DNA from: Smallanthus sonchifolius
Lineage: Eukaryota; Streptophyta; Magnoliopsida; Asterales; Asteraceae
Assembly: GCA_023525975.1 (NCBI GenBank)
Contig: CM042023.1
Span: forward strand, 16,727,501 to 16,791,500
DNA: 64,000 nt
Direction: 5' to 3'
Each line of letters starts with the position of its first letter. Position 1 is the stretch's first letter. The notes under the pieces are model-generated. The model was not told where the DNA came from. It was given only the letters and a program-made list of their open reading frames with translations, and made no database searches. Shown piece by piece: positions 55,808 to 64,000 of this stretch. The position numbers and the translations under genes were made by a program.

Positions 55808-56164
55808 CAGTGGCGGATCCAGAAATTTTTTCTAGGGGGTTCACTGTTTTTAGATGCTCCAATTTCATAGGGCCAGACATAAAAAAATTCGGTTCGATTG
55901 TTCGGGTCGGGTAAGGTTCTACCTTCATCCCTACCCAAAATAACAACAAATTTTCAATCTTTTCAAGATTCTAATTTCTGGGTTTTTATCAACACATCAT
56001 TCCACTCCAATTTCATATCTTAAAATCTGATCTTGATTAGTTTTCTAGGTTCACCCTATTATTTTTTTAAGGGGTTCATTTCAGTTTTTTATATAGTTTT
56101 TTACTACAATTTTGAAACTCGGGGTTCCGGTAAATCCCCCCGACCCTATGTAAATCCGTCCTTA
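55808..56164. mobile_element. hAT-type MITE (357 bp) nested in a Helitron
   Basis: Starts CAGTGGCGGATCCAG, ends TAAATCCGTCCTTA, with imperfect inverted ends and an 8 bp duplication GATACATC/GATACAGC (one mismatch). Reverse-complement relative of 20802-21188. Confidence 0.78.
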
Positions 56165-56201
56165 GATACAGCCCGCCGCGAAGTACGAAAGAACCAACTA
56201 G
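56165..56201 (+). mobile_element. Helitron 3' terminus
   Basis: GCCCGCCGCGAAGTACG (decayed hairpin), then GAACCAACTAG followed by T. The remainder of this Helitron lies left of the nested MITE. Confidence 0.65.
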
Positions 56202-56383
56202 TTTAAATCAAACCCACGTAGATGAAAAAAAGAACTTTACTCTTACTCATATTATAACTATCATTTTCTTAAATAAAATAAAAAATATAAAGTCAGTCAA
56301 AAATCAGGGGCGCCTAAACCTACAGAGTAAGGAGGGTTGAAAGTTGAAACTCCTGAAACCACCGGATCCCATCTCTCTCTAGA

Positions 56384-57973
56384 ATGCACCGGTCGTGGCG
56401 CTCCGCCAAAGTCTCCGGCGTTCTTTCCTATCATCCACCGCCACAGAATTCCGACGCCATCAGTGAGGTATTACCTACTTACAATCCCCACTCTTACATA
56501 GCTACCAAAGAACAAAATCAGATTAGATCTGCTGAGGCGGCTATCCATCTCATCCCTTTTCTCTTGGTAATTTGTGCTATCATTCTCTGGTTCTTTTCAG
56601 ACACAGGTAAACTACTTAGTTTATTTGTAATTTGATTTTCATTCTGCAATTGTTAATCAGTCAAACCATTAGTAATCTATCTGTAAATTGATTTTCATTC
56701 TGCAATTGTTAGTTGGTCAATCCACATATCAAGGCATTATGATCAAACCATATTTTTATTGTGATGCTAGAGTTTTAACAAATATTAACTTTAATAAATA
56801 GAAGTCAAAGAAACTAACAATTATTAACTTTAAAGAAGTCAAAGACACTATATTAAAATTCTTTCAAATAGTATGTGCAACTGTAAAGTGCTAAACTACT
56901 AAAGTGTAGATTTTTTTCCTCTTCTGAAAGGAGTAATAAGATATGGACTCATGGGCGGCGGAGCCCTTAGTGAAATTACAATTGTTCAAAAAAGGACATA
57001 AATGTATTTAATAAAAATGCTGAATTACCAATGGATTTTGTGATCCTTGGTAATTCCATCGTGAAATAATTCCCCAACATGTTTTTACCTGAGTTGGTCA
57101 CTGGATGAACTTGAAGTCTTGATTTTTGAAGCATAAACATCTAGACATCTAAATGTACAACAAAAATATCATACAAATCACCTTCCATTTAGAAACTTCT
57201 AATCAGAGTGTTTGGCAACTTAAGTTTTAAGTGATTATGATTTATGAGAACCCGTTACCTGTAAACTCGTGGGACCCCACCAATACCCTGCTAACCGATA
57301 GGTCAGGTTACATTAGCTGGGTAGGTGGTCTTCAAGGGGGTTAAAGGCAGAAAAACCAGTGTAAGCTAGATTCGAACCTGAGACCTCTGCTAGAGGGACT
57401 CAAGTGCTTACCACTGTGCCACCCCCTTGAAGGTTTTGCTCTATTTAACTTGCAAGCCGTAGGCTTAGTTAGGTGTCAAGACAAGCATCCACATGTGATT
57501 TGGTGAGTAAGTTTGATTCTTATTGTTGGCAGGGTCAAGGATGCATTAACAACAAGTTGCAGCATTGCCTTTGCTTAAACACATTGATGCACATTTCAAG
57601 AAATTAACTCCATTCAACAAGCATGTCAAGGCATTATGATCAAACCATATTGTTATTGTTTTACTTGATATTCATACATGTATAAGCTTGTCAGTTTCTT
57701 AATTCATATATACATGTAGGATTCTTGTATCATATGGCACAAAATTAGGCTGTATCATATGTCTCTAAATACTGATGAGCACCACCTGCTCATGTAAAAG
57801 ACAATAACTAGATTTGTATTTTATAACATGAAATATTTATCAAGTTCCTAATCGAGCCTTTAAAAAGTTAGATACAACGATTAACAAACCGGTTGAACAG
57901 GATCCACAGCTGTGTTCATTTTGCTTAGAGGGGAAGGAGACTGGGGTAAGTGCGACCTCTCACTTCCATAACT
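56384..57973 (+). CDS. Small single-pass membrane protein; second exon uncertain
   Basis: Exon 1 at 56384-56606 encodes MHRSWRSAKVSGVLSYHPPP, then LPTYNPHSYIATKEQNQIRS and the hydrophobic segment AIHLIPFLLVICAIILWFFS (about residues 54-72). This matches a plant family of short uncharacterised proteins with a conserved DPHS..AKKE..RSAE..HLIP motif and one membrane helix. A donor CACAG/GTAAAC at 56607 breaks the frame after Asp-Thr. A candidate last exon starts at 57901 after AACAG and reads about 25 codons to TAA at 57973 in the right phase, but its pyrimidine tract is weak and a SINE lies in the intron. If exon 1 is not spliced the frame ends at 56635 (83 residues). Confidence 0.6.
57243..57430 (-). 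mobile_element. tRNA-derived SINE
   Basis: Minus strand: A box TGGCACAGTGG at 57421-57411 and B box GGTTCGAATC at 57378-57369, about 33 bases apart as in tRNA-like SINE heads. It is followed by about 120 bp of body. Target duplication not fixed, so the borders are approximate. It lies in the putative intron of the gene at 56384. Confidence 0.75.
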
Positions 57974-59137
57974 TGGCTTCTACAGCTTTAGTCCATTTTA
58001 TCAAATGTTCAATTCCACCGCCTCCACCATCTCGCACCACCTCCGTTGACGTCAACATCGTTGCCGACGCCACCACCCCTTTGCCTCCATCGCCGCCACT
58101 AGCTGCCTTAAAATAAATATAACGGATGAACCCATAACGGATGAACCCATTCTGATATTTTTTTTAAAACAACCTGTTGCAATCCGAATCAAAGTACTTG
58201 TTAGGTGAAGATTGATTGCTAGGTGCGTCACCAAACCAATTACCTATAGGTTATAGATACATCAAACCCAATTGACCTTTTTTAGGCATCTCTATTAATC
58301 GAACTGAACCGTATTTGGAATTTGTCTAACATAACTGAATTTAATTGAATAAATTGAATTCAACATATATAGTTATCACTTATTCGGTTAACCGAATAAA
58401 CCAAATTCAAAAAAAATATATATCTGTTAACCGAACCGAAAACCGAATTCACAATTCAGATACAGTTAGGAACCGAACCAAAAACCAGTTTCACAACTAG
58501 GTTCGGTTTTTTTCGGTTATTGATACGGTTCGGTTTTCATTATTTTTTTTGCACACCCATATGCATAACCAAGAAGGTCGACTAATGTTATGATTATAAA
58601 GACATCCAATATGTTTGGATCACTCTTATCGATAAAAAAAAAACCAACATCATAGTAACCTATATATATGTGTGTTTTTAAATGAGTTATGAATTAGTGA
58701 TACTTGCTTTCTAAATGTCATGCCTTAAATAGCAAACCTAATATTGTATTCTCATTTCCAACTCAAATGCGCTAAGAAAATGTGTCCTACGTGAGTCCAT
58801 GTCATGTATGTATTGAATTTTATCTGTACGTTTGATGATGACACGTGAACGATGCATGATTTTTAACCGGAGGCTAATCTCATGATTACGACTATAACCG
58901 TAAATTATTGTTTCGTCATTCGTGACATGGTTATAGAAATGACTTCATCTAGTGATTGGTAAAAAATATAGGGCTTCATTCACACAAGCCAAGCCAAGCC
59001 AGCCACTCATAAAAAGAAACTAATAGCAAATGGGCCGGTTCATCTAAATAGTCAAAAACCCCAACGATATTCATTTTCTCGAATTTGTGCAATTTACGGA
59101 CTCCTTCGTCGTCCCAATTTGATAGAGTCGCAAAACG
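57974..59137. other. Intergenic with a CGGTT-rich palindromic tract
   Basis: 58310-58540 is rich in AACCGAA/TTCGGTT words, related in style to 19968-20215. No gene seen. 59040-59137 is likely the leader of the next gene. Confidence 0.45.
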
Positions 59138-62100
59138 ATGAAGAAATTGATGGAATTTGGGAGGAAAGCGATGTTCTACGTAAGAGTTTTATCAGGTTAC
59201 GAAGAACGCCGTATCAGATCTTACCGACTGGACCTCGAAAAACGTATTACCGAGGTAACCACTTCACGTCTACTGTTAATCTCTGTGAAGTTTGGAAATT
59301 AGAATTGTGCGATGTAGGTTTACTATTAATTCTCAGGTTTGAGGATCAAAAGCTCATATTTCAATCCTTGATTTTGTGAATTTAAGATGACTACTTATAA
59401 CCAATGAATGTAATATTGTCCAGATTTAGGGTTTTAGTGAAACCGGCCTGAACTGATGACAAGCTTAATTAATATCGTTGGGGTTTTGACTTTTGATGCT
59501 GTCACTCAACTGATGAGATTCACACAAACTCAGAACATTAAGGAAAAACAGGATGAACAGACAATATTTTGCAATAAAAGAGTTAAAAGTATTTATAGTT
59601 ATTGGTTGAAGCATATTAGAAATTTGTAAACTTAGGATTACTAAAAAAATAGTTTAAAACCTAGGAAATTGCTTGAAAATTGGGCGTCATTTTATTTAGC
59701 ATTGAGACCTGGGACAGGGCTGTAACCAGTCTTTGCCCGAGACTTGAATGTAGGCAGGCTTAGCTCAGACTTTAACTTGATGATTTGGCGACTCAAGAAC
59801 GTTCACTGGGTAAAACCAGGATCAGGCTTGCCTGTCATTGCTTGGCTGTTCTGGTCAAGACTCTGGCCTTGGGCTCTTTGTGAACCTGCATTAACTAATG
59901 ATTAATATTTTGAGACATAGGAAAAGAAACCGGCTGTAAAAAACCCCACTTTCATGTGAAGTTTGTGATTAGAAAGCACTTGATTGGTATAAGCTTCAAC
60001 TAAGTGGTGCTTATTTCTATATAAGATCAAAATAGGGAAAGAAATTTCTAAGCTTCCTCTTTGTGAATGTGGCTTTCTCATGTTAGAGTATAATTTATGA
60101 AAAATCCGGCTTTAGTGGAAGTAGTAAAAGCAAGGGAGTGTGGATGCCTTTTCCGTCATGTAAATTTTTGGGTTATATGCCGAAGAGGCTCCCCTACAAA
60201 TAATTATGAGCCTTACATGGCAAAATTAGTTTTCGGGTGGATATCAATTGAGTGGATGTTACACACAGAGCATAATGTGTTGGGCATTAATCGATGGGGG
60301 ATATAGTAGGAAAATGGAAATTGATGGGGATATAGTAGGAAAATGGAATAGGTTTTTGGTTCTTTTAGGGGGGTAACATGAGCACGTAGAGAGTCAATGT
60401 GAAGGAAAAAAAAAACCGGCTGACCGCTGACTAGTACATGGATATATGGGAAAGAGGATTTTTTGTGGAAAGCATGTCTGCATCAAATGGTCATAACTTT
60501 TGATTACAAGACCTACTACTCGTTTACAGTCTCACAGAAAGGTGTCGACAAGCCGGATGCATGAGCAACCCTCCCTCAATGGTTTGGCCCATCCACCAGC
60601 CCAAAATCCACACCTGGGTTCTGAATTTGAGTTTTTCCGAATTTTTGGTTTTGATTATAGTTCATGTCTTTATGTAAATCGTGCGAAATCAGTGATTCCC
60701 ATTGACCACTCTATCTTGGGAATTCATTTTTAGCTATTTAGGGTTTAATTTCAAGGTTTGAGCTTTTTTCCTAACCTGCCGAGAAAGGACCCGTTTCATA
60801 AGCTAACACACTTTTTTGCTTCTGTCCCCTAAGTGGTTTTGTCCTTACTATTGCATCGCATCAAAACTTGTGAAATTGTTCTATGTTGTTTTCTAACATA
60901 TTTTTCTTAATCGATAATGATCAATTTAAATGTTGCTACTTTCATGCTCATGTAATATCATTTTCAATGTAGAATCTTGTATAACGTCCTTTAACTTTTT
61001 CCTCTGCATAGTCATGAATACGACTAGGCCTGGCAATTTTAGCCCAAACAATTAAAAATGGGTTCATTTGGGCTTTTAATACAAGCCCATGGGTTGATTT
61101 GGACTATATATTATTTTCACGGGGTCCAATTGGGCAAATATGAAAATAGAAAAGAGAATCCACGGGTCAAGATGGGTGGGAACGAAAGAAGCAACGGGTC
61201 AAGATGGGCGGAGCTTTTAAAAACGATGCTTCTTGTTCTTCCACTTCACCGACACAATTGAAGAGAAAGAAACCCACTGGATTAAATATTCCGATTGCAT
61301 CTTTGAGTTTTTCAGCAGACCGGTTAACGCCTTGTGCGACGGAGACGGCGGTGGAGGACTGGTTCAGTTCCGGTGACTCTCACAATTATCTATTCTGAAA
61401 ACACCTTTTCCACCATTCCTAACCTGAAACATTTAAACCTTTCAAGGAACAATTTTGAAAGGGAGATACAAAAGATGTTAGGTTCTTGATTTACTGATCC
61501 ATCAGGGTTTGAAATGAACAATCGTTTATGCGGGAAGCCATCTACAAAGAGCTGCAAGAAAAAAATGTCCTCAAAGAAGAAGAAACTAATTCTACTGAGT
61601 TTTGCCTAGAGGCCGGTGGCGGTTGCTTTTGTTAATTTCATGTTATTTGTAAAACTGATCATTTTAAAAATGACCCTTCTGACCCGTACCCATTTTTGTC
61701 CAAGCCCATTCTGACCCGAACCAAAATGACCATTTTTTTAAACGGCCCGTTCTAACCCGAACCCATTCTAACCCGTTACCCCGCCCAACCCGACCCGCCC
61801 GTATTGCCAGGTATAAATACGACTAATGTTTTTAAATATTTTTTTGCATATATTGTGCAATCTACAAGCAGAACTATCACAGAATGTGTTTTTCTCAAAC
61901 TTGATCAATAACTGTCCAATTTTGTGTTATTATCAAGGAACCGGTTCCCTAAATATTGAAGTCAGATTCATGTGAAATCTGATGCTGATAGTTCATCTTT
62001 TCCCCCTGAATGTATGTATTCTTGTAGGCGCAACAGAAGAAGGCAGAGATTCGAAAGTTCCCAGAGCAGCTTATCTTATCTGAGGTGCGACAAATGGTGG

Positions 62101-62477
62101 AAGAGATGCAATCTGTGAACAAGCAGTTAGAGGACACGGTGGGTTGCACTCTACTTGTTTTCATTTTACCTACCTAAATATAGACAGTGAGATACAGTTA
62201 TAAGTAACTAACTTGCAGCTTCATCTTTTGGTTGGGTGTTTGATTGCAGGAGACAGCCATTGATGAATACTTCAAGCCATTTGATAAGCAAGCTGAGATG
62301 ATAGTCGAAATGAAGCTTCAAGAAGAGGAGAAAACAATGAAGCAGATGATGCAAGCCATGAAAGCACAAGCTTTGATTGATCAACAAGACCTCCAGAAAA
62401 ATGCGAATCTTGATATTGCTGAGAGAAAGCAAGAGACCCTGGATGATATCAGCAAAGTTCAAGCAGGATCAAGATGA
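59138..62477 (+). CDS. Conserved plant coiled-coil protein of unknown function
   Basis: Three coding exons: 59138-59254, 62028-62138 and 62250-62477, all in phase 0 with GT..AG introns, give 151 residues. The N-terminus MKKLMEFGRKAMFYVRVLSG is followed by YEERRIRSYRLDLEKR; exon 2 has KAEIRKFPEQLILSEVRQMV; exon 3 has ETAIDEYFKPFDKQAEMIVE and a helical, charged tail. Most of the chain is predicted coiled coil with no membrane segment. I recognise it as a plant-wide small protein but know no function. Intron 1 is 2.77 kb, unusually large for this window, because of repeats including the hAT-like element at 61025-61815. Confidence 0.85.
59255..61024. other. First part of intron 1, no further gene
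   Basis: Short open frames (60097-60306, 60500-60733) lack family resemblance. Treated as intron. Confidence 0.5.
61025..61815 (+). mobile_element. hAT-like element carrying two gene fragments (Pack-TIR type)
   Basis: Ends TAGGCCTGGCAAT and ATTGCCAGGTATA are inverted and flanked by the repeat AATACGACTA (61017-61026 and 61816-61825); the first 8 bases, AATACGAC, suit a hAT duplication. Inside, plus strand, 61240-61400 encodes LKRKKPTGLNIPIASLSFSA, resembling the N-terminus of plant PP2C phosphatases of the AP2C group. 61400-61620 encodes IPNLKHLNLSRNNF, then DPSGFEMNNRLCGKP and SCKKKMSSKKKK, the end of an LRR receptor-kinase ectodomain. GGGTC/GACCC-rich subterminal repeats flank them. Confidence 0.72.
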
Positions 62478-63335
62478 TTAAACAATGATATGGGTACCAA
62501 TGTTTTCTGCTGTCAATACAATCGGTTATTCGCCTTTTTGATGGTAACATATACGTCGTCTCGTTTCTCTTGTTGTTTGAGTAATAATACAATCGGTTCT
62601 TTGAATGCACCGAGATGTTCTTGAATTTGCATGTAAAATTTGTTTATGAAATTGAGATCTCATGGTTTTGATGCATGCTTGTTCAATAATAGGAGCTCTT
62701 GTTTTCCGGGTCCTATCCTACTATTCATCGTAGCATCACACGCGATTTAATCTGATTAGAGATTGGTTCTTAAAATATGGATTCCGACTGTTCATACTAT
62801 CTAAAGATCCAACCAAATTGCAATTCGGTTGGATTGGCTTTTATGATTTGGTTTCTCATTTACCTAAATGTATTTCTCAGTAGTTAAGATATTAGATAAA
62901 AACATACTAAATCACTTGAGTTATTCAAGTTTAAATTCATAAATTAAGACATTGAGTAAGCACAAGCTCTTCTCAAGAAACAAGACGATGAGACCAAGCA
63001 AGAGACCTTGGCAAGATCTACCGGGAATCTAGTCAAATAAGGGTGTGGTTTGGGTTTGAATTTGCCAACTTCTTGATTATTCCTCTTACCGGAGTTTAAT
63101 GTTCAAATTTGCCGATTGATCCATCTAATCCTAATTAGAGCCACTTAAAGCATCTCCAATGGGGACGTTGTTGGCCGTCTGTGACGGACACCTTCAGTGG
63201 AGCAACGTGCTTGTTGGTGAATCCATGGGGCTCGTCTGCCATGAAGGATGGGCACGGATAGGGTTGAGTTTTTTTTATATTTTAGTCAATCGGGAGGGAA
63301 AGAAGATGAAAATGGAAGTTTTCCCGTAAATAAAA
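62478..63335. other. 3' flank and intergenic
   Basis: 3' UTR of the previous gene, then A/T-rich sequence. AAAGCATCTCCAATGGGG at 63147 is a common MITE-like end, but no partner was found. Confidence 0.45.
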
Positions 63336-63400
63336 CTAGTTTTTTTCACCCGCGCTATGCGGCGGGAGTCTGATCGTTACCGGTTCGGCTGGTTTACGGG
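63336..63400 (-). mobile_element. Helitron 3' terminus, minus strand
   Basis: The minus strand reads CCCGCCGCATAGCGCGGG (hairpin), TGAAAAAAA, then CTAG at 63336 followed by T. The 5' side would lie to the right and is not defined. Confidence 0.68.
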
Positions 63401-64000
63401 GATAAAACTTACGTCGAGACGCATACTCGTTATAGCATACGATACAAAAATATTGTGAACTTATAACGAATAAATTGGTTATGCAGATTCAATAAGTGTA
63501 AAAATTGGTAATGATGTGGAATGTAAGATCATCTGTAATGGGAGATCAATGCCGGTCATGAACAACCTGGCGAGTTATGATCCAAGAGCATACACACAGA
63601 ACATTCATCAATATGGACTACAATCAACTTGTTTGGTGTCATGGTTTGTAATGTATATTTATTTAATTTGATTAAAATTGTAAAGTTACATATATAAAAA
63701 ATTAAAAAGCAATATATTCCTGATATATTATATATTTATAGATATAAAGTTGATACATAATTTGGCCATGTAATTACAAAAAAAAACATGAAAACTATAG
63801 CAATCATTAATGTATTTAGTTAGGAATAAAGTGTTAAACATCATTGTTGAAAACAAAAACTTTTGTTGGGCCATAGATGCATGTATAAAGGGTAATGAAT
63901 ACAGATAGATATATGATTCAACATATATTCTACTGAAAGATAACAGTATATATAACATAACGAATTCTCGATCTTAGCCTATGTTGATAGTGATACCGAT
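63401..64000. other. Non-coding right edge of the window
   Basis: A/T-rich; no gene, RNA or bounded repeat recognised. Confidence 0.45.

Overview
This window is plant nuclear DNA, most likely from a eudicot and plausibly Asteraceae. The genes have introns with GT..AG borders and plant-type proteins (oleosin, a DUF761 protein, a plant Nudix hydrolase, a PTPMT-type phosphatase). Over half the window is transposon sequence of typical plant families: Ty3/gypsy elements primed by initiator tRNA-Met, a CACTA element, Helitrons, hAT, Tourist and foldback MITEs, and SINEs. The family guess rests on the style of the LTRs (TGTCACACCCC ends) and is not proven.

Layout. 1-16300 is a nest of minus-strand Ty3/gypsy (Tekay/Del-like) elements. 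A very young element of 9979 bp (2846-12824, target duplication CCTTT) sits inside the gag gene of an older relative, whose 5' LTR is at 13552-15664 and whose 3' part runs off the left edge. That older element in turn sits in a still older LTR fragment (15665-16300). 16310-18362 holds a broken PIF/Harbinger ORF1-like gene and a 200 bp tandem repeat. 20573-21819 is a TIR element with a hAT MITE nested in it. A DUF761 gene (22262-23491, minus) follows. 24905-30385 is a segmental duplication whose two copies are separated by a foldback element, a solo LTR and a MITE.

31010-36516 is the main island of conserved genes: a PTPMT1-like phosphatidylglycerophosphate phosphatase (plus, six coding exons) convergent with a NUDT8-like Nudix hydrolase (minus, nine coding exons). 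39617-47556 is a complete 7940 bp CACTA transposon (target duplication GTA) with arrays of perfect palindromes at both ends, a TNP2-type transposase and a TNP1/TnpA-type second gene. The second gene has a one-base frameshift; the first has an in-frame stop before an acidic tail. A seed-type oleosin gene lies at 49275-49718, with G-box, ABRE-like and RY motifs upstream. 50000-57430 is dense in Helitron ends, MITEs, inverted repeats, a decayed tRNA-Arg(UCU) and two SINEs. A small membrane-protein gene starts at 56384, and a conserved coiled-coil gene spans 59138-62477. Its large first intron carries a hAT-like element holding two unrelated gene fragments.

The host genes show no obvious shared pathway. 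They are isolated genes among repeats, so the interest lies mainly in the nesting history, the palindrome arrays and the empty-site evidence for transposition. All exon borders were read by eye from frame, splice dinucleotides and remembered family sequences.
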